Positions 8,455-17,503 of a DNA stretch of 51,290 nucleotides are shown one piece after another (positions within the stretch are counted from its first letter, which is position 1; every line of letters starts with the position of its first letter). A model generated the notes under the pieces. The model searched no databases and was not told the origin of the DNA. It saw nothing but the letters and a program-made list of their open reading frames with translations. The translations under genes and the position numbers were made by a program. Source of the DNA: Sporosarcina aquimarina (lineage in GTDB: Bacteria > Bacillota > Bacilli > Bacillales_A > Planococcaceae); assembly GCF_019748715.1 (NCBI RefSeq), contig NZ_JACLBZ010000031.1, forward strand, positions 1-51,290, in the 5' to 3' direction.

Positions 8455-8945
8455 ACGAAAGGTGATCTTAATATCTCGTTTCTATTTCTTCAATTTGTTA
8501 ATCATTTCCCATAATACATCTCTGGTCTCGATAGCCCGAAGACTTTATCCATAAGAAATCATCTGAACGTTTAAATACTCTACGTTTATTGAGCGATTCT
8601 TACGTGTAGTGTCGCTTCACTTACCTTTAAGAACACCTCCATAAGCGTGTTTACCGAGCTGAATATTAAATACAAACTGGGATGCCACGAGAGAGAGTCT
8701 TTCCGTTATCCCCCTCTTTATTGTATTGTTCTTTTAGCTCCTGAAGAGTATTCTTCTCTAATTTAGAGGGCATGCGTTCGCCAGATTTCCTTCCTGTACT
8801 TCTGCCTCCACACCATCTTTTCCAGTCAATGTGCTATGACCAAGTCGTTCCTTTTCTATAGACACTTACGGCTTAATTTCATTGCTATTTTAGTCATAAT
8901 AAAGCACTCCAAAAGTTAAATTGCTGCTCTAACTTTTGAAGTGCA
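8455..8945 (-). pseudogene. Decayed copy of the IS3-like element, transposase ruined
   Basis: Read on the minus strand from 8945, the sequence aligns with the IS end at 51215-51290. TGCACTTCAAAAGTTAGAG parallels TGCACCCCAAAAGTTAGAG, an inverted copy follows, then TTTGGAGTGCTTTATTATGAC versus TTTGGGGTGTTTTATTATGGC, then a start codon (8895-8897). Downstream, all three frames are broken by stops within about 450 bases; only short protein-like runs remain (for example GRKSGERMPSKLEKNTLQEL). The right boundary is not visible, and some of this stretch may be another dead gene. It ends 38 bases before the gerC stop codon. Confidence 0.6.
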
Positions 8946-8982
8946 TCTCGAAAAAACTCTCGAATCAATGTCCTTCTTCGTA

Positions 8983-10107
8983 TCATTGATTCGTTCCCAT
9001 ACTCATCAACTTCACATCCACACTCACTCTAAACTCCAATTCAGGATAGGCTTCTTTCCACGTCTCATAAAGGCCATCCTTCTGCAGTCTCGTCGCCCGG
9101 TAACGCAAGCCGAAACCGAAAGGATCCAATTTCTTTTCCTGCATATCCTTCAAGAGATGAAGTATTTTCTTTTTAATTTCCTCTTCTGCCATTTTGTCGT
9201 ACTTATCCAATTTAGATAAGGACAGCCTTTGTCTAGACTCACCTATTTCTCCTGCCATTGTCACCTTCATGTCAATCGCCTCTGGCACTCCATTTTTCGT
9301 GATAATTTTGTACTTCATTTTAATTCTGTCAAAATTCAAAAGCAGCCTCATCTTACCTTGCTCCGTCTTATAAGAGAAACCATTAGCATCTTTGAAGAGA
9401 GAATTGTAATACTTTGTTTCGATGTCATCAAGCGAAGCGGACTCATTTTCGTCTCCAATAACCAGACTTTTATTGACAATAAGTTCTTCATGATCTCCAT
9501 TTGTCGTAATAACTGGCAAGACAGGACTTATTCCTTCCATGTAATAATCTCGTCTCAATTGAAATAAGTAAGTGGTGATAATGAAAGGACTTTCCGTTCC
9601 GGTATCCCCAAAATAGTTAAATAAAGAGACAGAAGCAGGTGCTTCCGTTTTTGTCTCTGTTTTCAATACCTTCTCAGCGGATGGTCGCGCCGCCGCAACG
9701 TAGGCAATCAACTGAACATCCCCCCTTCTGGTAAAGAAATCCATAAATGGTCGAAGGGAGCCCGAAAGAAGTTCTTCGTTGATGACAATTACCTTCATAT
9801 GTCCAAGTTCTAATACTTTATCAACATGTGTTTCTAACATTCTAATTGACTCTCCTATTGTTTCCCCCTCTTGGGAAAGATACGCATAGCTCGGCTGTGT
9901 TGACTCCTTAATGGCACCGTAGGGCAACGCAATTTTCAACGTAACTTTATAGCCATTCTCTATATTTTCCGCAGGATCCACTCCAATTGCAGAGACAAAG
10001 AACCGTTTATCAATATCTTTAAAGGCACAGCCAGATTGAAGAATAACTGTTCCTATCAGGAGGAAGGTCAAAAGTATGTCTTTAACAGAAGATCGTCTAT
10101 ATTTCAA
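8983..10107 (-). CDS. Spore germination lipoprotein, Ger(x)C family (GerC subunit)
   Basis: This is the C subunit of a spore germinant receptor, a lipoprotein on the outer face of the spore inner membrane. The 374-residue protein begins with a signal peptide and lipobox (LLIGTVILQSGC, lipidated at Cys27). A conserved FFVSAIGVDPAEN follows, with the usual three-domain Ger(x)C length. The start overlaps the gerB stop by 4 bases (ATGA). It is last in a three-gene operon in the order A-B-C. The coding end lies close to a decayed IS copy but appears intact. Neither the subfamily nor the germinant can be told. Confidence 0.93.
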   Translation of the reverse strand: MKYRRSSVKDILLTFLLIGTVILQSGCAFKDIDKRFFVSAIGVDPAENIENGYKVTLKIALPYGAIKESTQPSYAYLSQEGETIGESIRMLETHVDKVLELGHMKVIVINEELLSGSLRPFMDFFTRRGDVQLIAYVAAARPSAEKVLKTETKTEAPASVSLFNYFGDTGTESPFIITTYLFQLRRDYYMEGISPVLPVITTNGDHEELIVNKSLVIGDENESASLDDIETKYYNSLFKDANGFSYKTEQGKMRLLLNFDRIKMKYKIITKNGVPEAIDMKVTMAGEIGESRQRLSLSKLDKYDKMAEEEIKKKILHLLKDMQEKKLDPFGFGLRYRATRLQKDGLYETWKEAYPELEFRVSVDVKLMSMGTNQ

Positions 10108-11201
10108 GAGTTTGCCCTCCGTTTCACCAACATCAACGTCCCCATAAGCAATATAAAAAGGAATGGTAATGTACCGTAAAAATAGTTGATATACTTAAAC
10201 AAACCATATTCTGTTATTTTAACAGCGACAACTATACTTACCGTCCAAAAAGCGATGATGAGAATACTGTTCGCTATCGTCCTTTTTTTTCTTTTTTCTA
10301 ATTTATCGATTCCTAAAGCGCCTTGAAAAAATTTTAACGACACATGCCAATGAATCATAATGTTTAAGAACGCAATGGCAAGGAAAATCAAAAGGAATAT
10401 AAAAATAATACGTTCGACTACTCCAAATTTCATTCGAATTGAATCCGTGGTTACAATCCATGGATAGAGAATATCTTCAATTCCATCAAAACCAATAAAG
10501 CCAATTGGGATAAAATAGGTTGTAAATAAAACGAAGAAGCCCATCCCTCCGACAATCAGTCCCTCTTTAATACCAAATTTCATTTTCTTCTTTATATATT
10601 TATTAAAATATAGCATGTCAAAAAAACCCAAGAATATATAGGAAGAGGCCGTAAATAGGGTATAATTGGGGAAGCTGTTTACATTCATAATCGCTACTCC
10701 AACATTATCCCAGTCCAATTGTCGATCTAAATATACTTTTAATAAGAAATATAAAATTATGGGGACAAGTAATACAAGAATGATTTCTAATGTGTACAAG
10801 ACACTTCGACCTTTCATCACTAAACCAAATGTAATAAACAGAATGAAGGTGCCGACAATTGAATAAATAGACATTTCAGGTGTTAGGTATCGGAGCAATA
10901 TATCCGAATACGTAATCAACGTTGCCAACCCACTAACATACCAATTAATTGCAAAGAAAAGAAGCAACGGAACAAATAACCATTTCGATAAATATGTTTC
11001 CATTAATTCTGGAAGTGTTTTTCCAGGAAATGAACTTAGTAATCGAATCACTGACCAAGTGGCAAACACTCCGAAAATCAAAGCCAACGCCATGGAAGTA
11101 ATTGCCCCATTATTACTTCCGCTTAGAAGAACCCTTGGCAAAGAGGCTGCTATATTCGCTATCATATTAGTTGTAATTAGAAAATAGACGAATCGACTCA
11201 T
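10104..11201 (-). CDS. Spore germination permease, GerB subunit (APC superfamily)
   Basis: This 365-residue integral membrane protein has about ten hydrophobic segments. It belongs to the spore permease family, an amino-acid/polyamine/organocation transporter branch, and forms the germinant-binding part of the receptor. Conserved features include the N-terminal TTNMIANIAASLPRVLL and the LPELMETYL segment. It overlaps gerA and gerC by 4 bases on either side, indicating translational coupling. Length is normal for the family. Confidence 0.93.
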   Translation of the reverse strand: MSRFVYFLITTNMIANIAASLPRVLLSGSNNGAITSMALALIFGVFATWSVIRLLSSFPGKTLPELMETYLSKWLFVPLLLFFAINWYVSGLATLITYSDILLRYLTPEMSIYSIVGTFILFITFGLVMKGRSVLYTLEIILVLLVPIILYFLLKVYLDRQLDWDNVGVAIMNVNSFPNYTLFTASSYIFLGFFDMLYFNKYIKKKMKFGIKEGLIVGGMGFFVLFTTYFIPIGFIGFDGIEDILYPWIVTTDSIRMKFGVVERIIFIFLLIFLAIAFLNIMIHWHVSLKFFQGALGIDKLEKRKKRTIANSILIIAFWTVSIVVAVKITEYGLFKYINYFYGTLPFLFILLMGTLMLVKRRANS

Positions 11202-12565
11202 CTCTTACCCGCCTTTAATTCCTTTTCACGATTCCACCAATACATGCGTAGGTAAGGCTGTCCTAAACTGTCTTTGTTCGACAAAAACATAATAAGCCCC
11301 AACATTCCTAAAACAAGTCCCGCCAACCCGAACAATGTCGCATAAAGTAATAGGAAAAATCGGCAGATCCTAATAGCGTAACTCATCTCATTGACCGGAA
11401 TTACGAATGTAGATATGGCAACGAGGGAAACGACAATTACGATAATATTGGATGCTAAAGCAGCCTCGACAACAGCGGTTCCCAAAATTAACCCACCGAC
11501 CGTTGTGGCTGTTGCACTAATCGTTACAGGAAGACGTAAACTGGCTTCCGTGAGTAGTTCGATAAAAATCAACATGAAAAACACTTCAATAAATGATGGA
11601 TATGGAACACCTATCCGACTTGCTGCTACTGTAAGAGCAAGTTCTGTTCTGAATACGTCCGGATTATAGGATGTAACCCCCACATAAATTCCCGGCAGCA
11701 TGAGACAAGTGAAAAGCCCGCCGTAGCGCAAGACCATAGCTCCCACCATAATCCAATAAGAATGGTACCTATCTTCCATAGATGCCATAAAGTCAAAAAA
11801 GACAATCGGCGTCACAATAGCATGCGGACTCCCATCAACCAAAATGATGACTTTTCCAGCCGTTATATTGTTAATCAATCGATCAGGGCGTCCAGAAAGA
11901 AGGCTCGTGGGGAACAGGCTGCGTTTTTTGTTATTCAAATAATATATCAACTCATCTGCAGCTTGAACCAATTCAACATCCAATGGTTGGAGTCGTTCCT
12001 TGATCTTATCCAGCACGCCCGGTCTGACTCTATCCTTATCGTAAAGAAGGGCAATACCTCGATTTGATTGTTCATCCAATTCAAGTGTCTCTACAATGAG
12101 GGATGGATCGTGATAACGTTGCCGAATTATATTGATGTTAATTTCCAAACTTTCACTCATCCCCATTTGAGGGCCATGCATAGTCGGTTCCAAATCCGCC
12201 TCTTGCACCATATTATTTGCTACAATTTTTAATTCCAGCAAGGTCAGTTGATTGTTAACCATGACCAATACATTACCTTTTGTCAGTTCGATCATTACTT
12301 CACGATCACCGGACGGTAACTTGGTTTTATACGGCAGCGAATTGATATATTCCGCGTAATGTCTTTCTTCCTTCATTTCAAAAAATGGTTTCACAATGAC
12401 GGATTGCAGTTGAAGTGGGTCGACTACACTTTTCAAAAACAGAAGATGAACTTTCTTTCCTTCTATCGTCAAGGTATTTTGTACAATATCATCAGATGGT
12501 TCTAGTTTTTTGGTTAGACGTTTCATGTACTCGGGGGTATTCGGATTTTCTGTATTTTCATCCAT
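11198..12565 (-). CDS. Spore germination protein, GerA subunit
   Basis: This is the A subunit of the germinant receptor, 455 residues. The N-terminal 240 or so residues are soluble and cytoplasmic (LLFLKSVVDPLQLQS, LSGRPDRLINNITAGKV). The rest holds about five membrane segments with the conserved PYPSFIEVFFMLIFIELLTEA region. It is first in the operon; its ATG follows GAGGAAGTGACAGGAAA. It diverges from tatA with about 190 bases between the starts. A forespore sigma-G promoter would be expected in that gap, but I could not place one with confidence. Length is slightly short of the usual 480 or so. Confidence 0.94.
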   Translation of the reverse strand: MDENTENPNTPEYMKRLTKKLEPSDDIVQNTLTIEGKKVHLLFLKSVVDPLQLQSVIVKPFFEMKEERHYAEYINSLPYKTKLPSGDREVMIELTKGNVLVMVNNQLTLLELKIVANNMVQEADLEPTMHGPQMGMSESLEININIIRQRYHDPSLIVETLELDEQSNRGIALLYDKDRVRPGVLDKIKERLQPLDVELVQAADELIYYLNNKKRSLFPTSLLSGRPDRLINNITAGKVIILVDGSPHAIVTPIVFFDFMASMEDRYHSYWIMVGAMVLRYGGLFTCLMLPGIYVGVTSYNPDVFRTELALTVAASRIGVPYPSFIEVFFMLIFIELLTEASLRLPVTISATATTVGGLILGTAVVEAALASNIIVIVVSLVAISTFVIPVNEMSYAIRICRFFLLLYATLFGLAGLVLGMLGLIMFLSNKDSLGQPYLRMYWWNREKELKAGKR

Positions 12566-12752
12566 TTTCCTGTCACTTCCTCAATGCATCTCGTATAGAC
12601 CGTAGCTTGCCCGAAAGTCCATAAATTTAGTCAAAAATATCCCCTTTTCAATTCTTTCATAAAAAAATACATAGGAAATTGTTTTAGGCGGTCGGAAACT
12701 GGCTATTATATAAAAAGGACTTGATTTTTAAGGAGAGAAAGGAGGAAATGCT

Positions 12753-12965
12753 ATGAATTTAGCAGCCATTGGAGTACCGGGGTTAATTATCATCTTAGTT
12801 ATCATTTTGATTTTATTTGGACCACGTAAATTGCCCGAGGTCGGTTCTGCGGTAGGAAAAACTTTAGCAGAGTTTAAAAAATCCGCAAAGGATATAATGG
12901 ATGACGATGATGACCAACCAAAAACTGAAGCACAGAAAACTGAAGTACAAGAGCAGGTGAAGTAA
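12753..12965 (+). CDS. tatA: Sec-independent protein translocase TatA
   Basis: This is the pore-forming component of the twin-arginine translocase. The 70-residue protein has one N-terminal membrane helix ([13 protein letters not shown]). The signature [15 protein letters not shown], an amphipathic helix and an acidic tail (DDDDDQ) follow. An AGAAAGGAGGA ribosome binding site precedes its ATG. It ends directly before the tatC start codon, so the pair forms a minimal TatAC system of Gram-positive type. No obvious Tat substrate gene with a twin-Arg signal peptide is adjacent. Confidence 0.96.
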   Translation: MNLAAIGVPGLIIILVIILILFGPRKLPEVGSAVGKTLAEFKKSAKDIMDDDDDQPKTEAQKTEVQEQVK

Positions 12966-13775
12966 ATGACAGTACCCACAGAAGAAAAACAAACGAATGA
13001 ACACGTTGCATCTGTCGGGTCAAAAGATTCAAGTACCAACGATTCTACGATGGAGCCGACACTTGTAGAGCATTTGACGGATCTGAGAAAACAGCTGGTT
13101 AAAAGTATTGCTGTCTTTTTAGTCTTCTTCATCGGAGCTTTCAGTACGATAAATTTGTGGTTTCCTTATGTAACGAGAGGTCACAAACTTATCGTCTTGG
13201 GACCATTAGAGATCATCACCTTTTATACCACAATCTCTGCTGCGTTGGCTCTCGGTTTAGCACTGCCATTCTTATGCAATTTTTTATGGCAATTTGTGAG
13301 ACCTGGTTTAAACGAAAAGGAGAGTCGATTCCTCAGTCTTTACTCGCCAGTGATGTTTATTTTATTTGCTGCTGGCTTAGCTTTTGGCTATTTCATTGTC
13401 AATCCGTTGAGTTATAACTTCCTAATCTCGTTAGGTGCAATGAATTTCGATATTTTAATTTCTGCACAAGAATATGTACGCTTTTTGCTGCTGACGACCA
13501 TGCCAATCGGGTTGTTATTCGAGTTGCCAATGGTCGCTATGTTTCTTGCCGCAATCGGTTTATTGACAGGCGATACGATGAAAAAAGTACGAAAGTGGTC
13601 ATATGTTGTATTGGCCGTTCTCTCTGCATTAATCACCCCGCCTGATTTTATCAGCCAGCTTATTGTACTCATTCCAATGATTCTCCTGTATGAAGCAAGC
13701 ATTCGCTTGGTGATACATACAGAAAAACGTGCTCAACTGAGAGCAACAGAAGAAAGCCAATCACGGCCGGTGTGA
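12966..13775 (+). CDS. tatC: Sec-independent protein translocase TatC
   Basis: This is the signal-peptide-recognising component of the Tat translocase: 269 residues with six predicted membrane segments. The family motifs HLTDLRKQL near residue 40, FLWQFVRPGLNEKE and SALITPPDFISQ are present. A hydrophilic extension of about 30 residues precedes the first motif and is somewhat longer than usual. The stop codon lies inside the terminator hairpin at 13755-13786. It is coupled directly to tatA. Confidence 0.96.
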   Translation: MTVPTEEKQTNEHVASVGSKDSSTNDSTMEPTLVEHLTDLRKQLVKSIAVFLVFFIGAFSTINLWFPYVTRGHKLIVLGPLEIITFYTTISAALALGLALPFLCNFLWQFVRPGLNEKESRFLSLYSPVMFILFAAGLAFGYFIVNPLSYNFLISLGAMNFDILISAQEYVRFLLLTTMPIGLLFELPMVAMFLAAIGLLTGDTMKKVRKWSYVVLAVLSALITPPDFISQLIVLIPMILLYEASIRLVIHTEKRAQLRATEESQSRPV

Positions 13776-13786
13776 TTGGCTTTTTC
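13755..13786 (+). terminator. Terminator overlapping the tatC stop codon
   Basis: AGCCAATCAC and GTGATTGGCT form a perfect 10-bp stem followed by five T. It separates the convergent tatC and sigL genes. Confidence 0.9.
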
Positions 13787-15071
13787 ATAAAATCCCTTTC
13801 CGCTTGCTTGATGAAGGGATCTGCAGTTCTTCTCGATACTTACTGATCGTTCTTCTCGATACCGTAATTCCTCGTTCTTTTATAAAGTAATCCGCAATTT
13901 TTTGATCGGATAACGGTTTTCGTTTGTCTTCTTTTGCGATTAAAGCTTGTAACAAAGATTTGACGGCCGATTGGGAGATACTATCACCGTCTTGACCGGA
14001 TAATTTGGAAGTGAATAAAGAACGCATTTCGAAGGAACCAACCGGAGTTTGCATTACTTTATTTGACACTGCCCGACTCACTGTAGATTCATGCATCTCG
14101 ATGCTGTCGGCTATGTCTTTTAACGTCATCGGCTGCAACGCCGCAAAACCTTCCTTAAAAAAAGATTCCTGTTTTTTCAGCATTTCCGTTACAATTCGAA
14201 TAATCGTATGACGTCGCTGCTCGATACTCGACAATAGCCATTGTGCTTTTTTATGGTATTCGCTTAAATATGAAGAGAGCTCCGATTTTCCTTGCAAAGA
14301 CGATACGTATTCTCGTTGCAAACCAATCTTCGGCAATCCTCGATCATTTAAATGGAATGACAGCTTTCCTTCTGTCTCTTCTACAACGATATCCGGTATC
14401 ATAAATTCGGTAGTCACTAGTGAAAGTTCTGGACACGGCCGAGGATTCAATGTTAGGACATAGTCATGCAATTCATTTACCTGCAGTAAGGAAATCCCCA
14501 TACTCTTCGCGATTTTCTCCCACTTTCGTTCCGCAATCAGCGTTAGATGATCACCAATAAAAGTCTCGACTAATTCGGGATTTGTATCACTTCTCCTAAC
14601 CTGCAGCAATAGACATTCCTGTAAATTCCTTGCGCCAATACCCGGAGGTCCGATTTGTTGTAAAAGCTCGATTCCCAATTCTATGCGAGAAGGGTCCATA
14701 AATTGCATGTCTGTAGACAAGTACCCATTATCATCCAAGTTGTGAATGATAGCCTTTAACAATTGTCTTGTCTCACTATCTGGGAAACTCACATTCACTT
14801 GCTTGATCAGTTGATCACGTTTACTCTCTTCTTGCTGCTTTACCCAATCCTGTTGCTCTGCTCCATTTCCAGAACTCTTAGTAGAGATTCTTTCCTGAAA
14901 GGATTCATTTCTATCGGATTCTTTTAACTCAATCAGTGGATTTTCTAATTCTTGTTCTCTTATATATTGTTCTAAATCATAAGTGGATAATTGTAATAAC
15001 TCAATGGCTTGTCGCAATTCTGTCGTCATACGCAAATGCAAATCCTGTTTTTGCTGTAAAACCATTTCCAT
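13785..15071 (-). CDS. sigL: RNA polymerase sigma-54 factor (SigL/RpoN)
   Basis: This is the alternative sigma factor for -24/-12 promoters, which needs an ATP-driven activator to open DNA. Its 428 residues are typical of Bacillus SigL. Features are the Gln/Leu-rich activator-interaction region I (residues about 1-45, QQKQDLHLRMTTELRQAIEL), a core-binding domain in the middle, and the RpoN box near the C-terminus (SRRTISKYREEL). The frame is open to 15101, but AAGGAGGAATGGGTT points to the ATG at 15071. It sits back to back with the sigma-54 activator gene acoR, so factor and client regulator are neighbours. Confidence 0.95.
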   Translation of the reverse strand: MEMVLQQKQDLHLRMTTELRQAIELLQLSTYDLEQYIREQELENPLIELKESDRNESFQERISTKSSGNGAEQQDWVKQQEESKRDQLIKQVNVSFPDSETRQLLKAIIHNLDDNGYLSTDMQFMDPSRIELGIELLQQIGPPGIGARNLQECLLLQVRRSDTNPELVETFIGDHLTLIAERKWEKIAKSMGISLLQVNELHDYVLTLNPRPCPELSLVTTEFMIPDIVVEETEGKLSFHLNDRGLPKIGLQREYVSSLQGKSELSSYLSEYHKKAQWLLSSIEQRRHTIIRIVTEMLKKQESFFKEGFAALQPMTLKDIADSIEMHESTVSRAVSNKVMQTPVGSFEMRSLFTSKLSGQDGDSISQSAVKSLLQALIAKEDKRKPLSDQKIADYFIKERGITVSRRTISKYREELQIPSSSKRKGIL

Positions 15072-15283
15072 AACCCATTCCTCCTTAAGATTTATCCACA
15101 CAATAACTTCAAAGTTGAATGCGCTTTCATTTATCTGACTCTATCATAACATGTCGCTCAAACTTTTCGATAGAGAATTTCTCCTAGATTGTCTTATCTA
15201 TCGCATCCAATCTACCTTGTATGCTATAGTCTAAATATTCGGTAGTCTTATATTTAGCATATAAACGGTTTGGAGGCTTGGAT

Positions 15284-17227
15284 ATGAATCCTTTACTTAA
15301 AAAAGCAATTCTTAAACCTTATGAATTTAATCTGTCAGCTAAAGCAGCCTGGAAACAGTATCAAGATCATGGAATACATTCAAATGATTCTATTCGTCAC
15401 GAAATTTATGAATCCTGGGAGAATTCCAAGAGTCTTGGTGTAAATCCTCTTCAATCAAAAATACAAGAAGTTGTGACCCACCACGATTTAGGCAATCGCT
15501 TACAACAAAATGAACAATTATTGTCGTATGCAACCCCAAAAACCACACATATTTTAGAGTTATTAAATGAGTCACAAACTATGTTATCCATTACCGACCG
15601 CCAAGGAACTATTTTGTATTCCTGCGGAAACAGACAAACACTAAAGCGAGCTGAGGCGCTTAACATCTCGGATGGCGGTACATGGAGTGAGAAATCAGCC
15701 GGTACGAATGCCGTTGGAGTCACTTTGAAAACTAAACAATCCGCTCAAGTACTATTTTCCGAGCACTTCTGTGAAAAGAATCATGATTGGTATTGTGCGG
15801 CTACACCAATTATTGCTCCTTTTACAAAAGAGCTATTGGGAATCGTCAACATTGCAGGTTCTAATCCGAATCTCCATCCCCATACATTTAAGCTAATTAT
15901 CGCAGAGACTCAAAATGTATCAAATTCAATTATGGGACAAGTATATGAAAGTGCAGTACGTGACAATCTATTTTTGAAAAATACGATAGAAGTGGCTGAC
16001 GAGGCTATTTTGGTGGTGGATAGCGGAAAAAATATTATAGAAAGAAATATAATTGCGATGACCAATCCAATTATTTCTCAGGTTTCACAAATTCAATCCC
16101 TTATTGGATTGGAAGAACTTTTAATCCACACCATGAACGGACAGAATATCCTGAATGAAGAAGTGAAGATCAAACATTCAAAACAAATTTTTCGTTGCTC
16201 CATCCAGCCGCTTTCATTCCAAGATATATACTTAGGTGCCATTATCACTTTAAGGAAAACTAAATCCTTTTCAAAACATGAGCATAAACCTGCTTTAAAG
16301 AAAACTACAAATAAGAAATCTGACCCATTTCTAAATATAACTGGTTCATCTACTAGTTTTTCTTATGTCATAAAACAAGCAAAAAAGGCGGCTGCTATTG
16401 ATGCGACAATTTTCCTTTCAGGAGAGACTGGTACAGGAAAGGAAGTATTCGCACAATCCATCCATCAAGCAAGCGAAAGAAGAGATCATCCTTTTATCGC
16501 AATCAATTGTGGAGCCATTCCAAAAGGATTACTAGAAAGTGAATTATCGGGATACGAAGCTGGTGCGTTCACCGGTGCCAGAGCAAAGGGAAGCCCAGGG
16601 AAATTTGAAATGGCACAGGGCGGCACCGTTTTCTTGGACGAAATTGGTGACATGCCCCTTGATCTTCAAGTTCATTTGCTACGCATTCTTGAGGAACGTG
16701 AAGTGACAAGGATCGGTAGTGCGAAGCCCATTCCAATTGATGTCCGTATCATCGCCGCCACGCACCGTGACTTATCACAATCTGTCACAGATGGCCTTTT
16801 TCGTGAAGACCTATTGTATCGTCTAAAAATTATTCAATTAACGTTACCTCCACTTCGGGAGAGAACATCAGATATCTCTGAATTATCTCATCGTTTCATC
16901 AATGAACTAAGCAATCAATTTGGAAAACAACATGTACAAATCACGGCAGAGACAGTACAATGTCTCATTGATTACCACTGGCCTGGCAATATCCGCGAAT
17001 TAAGAAACGTGATTCAGCAAGCGTTATTTAATCTGGAAGGTGAAATGCTTACTCCTGCGCATCTACCTTTAGAACTAAATTCAAACTTAAAGCAAACTGA
17101 CAAAGAGCAGTTACTCGAATCCTTACAAGCTGAAAATGGAGTAGTTACCCATGCTGCCAAACGTCTCGGTGTCTCACGCGCAACTATGTACCGACGAATG
17201 AAGCAATTTAATATTACCGCACGATAA
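15284..17227 (+). CDS. acoR: Sigma-54-dependent transcriptional activator AcoR
   Basis: This bacterial enhancer-binding protein is expected to activate the acetoin dehydrogenase operon immediately downstream. In its 647 residues the N-terminal 230 or so form a GAF-like sensor. A PAS-like segment follows (about 230-320), and then an AAA+ domain with Walker A GETGTGKE (about residue 380), the sigma-54-contacting loop AGAFTGARAKG (about 426) and Walker B-type GGTVFLDEIGD. The C-terminus is a Fis-type helix-turn-helix (HAAKRLGVSRATMYRRMKQF). The ATG at 15284 is preferred over the TTG at 15278 because GGAGG lies 7 bases before it. Acetoin as signal is known for AcoR of B. subtilis and is inferred here. 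Confidence 0.93.
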   Translation: MNPLLKKAILKPYEFNLSAKAAWKQYQDHGIHSNDSIRHEIYESWENSKSLGVNPLQSKIQEVVTHHDLGNRLQQNEQLLSYATPKTTHILELLNESQTMLSITDRQGTILYSCGNRQTLKRAEALNISDGGTWSEKSAGTNAVGVTLKTKQSAQVLFSEHFCEKNHDWYCAATPIIAPFTKELLGIVNIAGSNPNLHPHTFKLIIAETQNVSNSIMGQVYESAVRDNLFLKNTIEVADEAILVVDSGKNIIERNIIAMTNPIISQVSQIQSLIGLEELLIHTMNGQNILNEEVKIKHSKQIFRCSIQPLSFQDIYLGAIITLRKTKSFSKHEHKPALKKTTNKKSDPFLNITGSSTSFSYVIKQAKKAAAIDATIFLSGETGTGKEVFAQSIHQASERRDHPFIAINCGAIPKGLLESELSGYEAGAFTGARAKGSPGKFEMAQGGTVFLDEIGDMPLDLQVHLLRILEEREVTRIGSAKPIPIDVRIIAATHRDLSQSVTDGLFREDLLYRLKIIQLTLPPLRERTSDISELSHRFINELSNQFGKQHVQITAETVQCLIDYHWPGNIRELRNVIQQALFNLEGEMLTPAHLPLELNSNLKQTDKEQLLESLQAENGVVTHAAKRLGVSRATMYRRMKQFNITAR

Positions 17228-17232
17228 CCCGT

Positions 17233-17278
17233 CCTCTAATGGATCAACAGCCTCCTGTTGATCTGTTAGAGGTTTTTT
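17233..17278 (+). terminator. Terminator after acoR
   Basis: CCTCTAAT-GGATCAACAG pairs with CTGTTGATC-TGTTAGAGG around a short loop, followed by TTTTTT. It isolates acoR transcription from the sigma-54 operon. Confidence 0.92.
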
Positions 17279-17282
17279 GCTA

Positions 17283-17313
17283 CAGTGAGGCACTTTTCTG
17301 TCTCACTGAGACA
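17283..17313. promoter_or_regulatory. Candidate upstream activator site for AcoR
   Basis: TGTCTCACTGAGACA (17299-17313) is a perfect 7-bp inverted repeat with a 1-base centre. A further half-site-like TGAGGCA lies at 17286-17292. They lie about 90-115 bases upstream of the -24 element, the usual distance for an enhancer bound by a Fis-type activator. Binding by AcoR is inference. Confidence 0.6.
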
Positions 17314-17398
17314 CTCTGGATCCCTCCATTTAATCCGAATTTAGTTGATATATTGAATAAAACTCACAGTATCATAGTCTCTTAAAAATTTTCGTTTT

Positions 17399-17418
17399 TT
17401 CGGCATGCTTCTTGCAAT
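17399..17418 (+). promoter_or_regulatory. Sigma-54 (-24/-12) promoter of the aco operon
   Basis: CGGCATGCTTCTTGCAAT has the essential GG (17402-17403) and GC (17414-17415) separated by exactly 10 bases, close to the sigma-54 consensus TGGCACG-N4-TTGCA. It lies about 90 bases upstream of acoL, with an activator gene upstream and sigL nearby. Confidence 0.85.
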
Positions 17419-17503
17419 ATATAATAATGCATCATCAAAAGAGCTAATTTATTATTTCTTTAAAAGTTCATTTTATTTTCATGAAAGCAGGTGATAGAAA
17501 GTT

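Noticed and set aside
8273..8982. CRISPR array or tRNA in the long gap before gerC
   Set aside because: No regular repeats with spacers and no cloverleaf; the region reads as a hairpin plus decayed IS sequence.
15250..15276. cre site upstream of acoR
   Set aside because: TATAAACGGTTTGG resembles the consensus but misses three defined positions, including both outer GA/CA ends.
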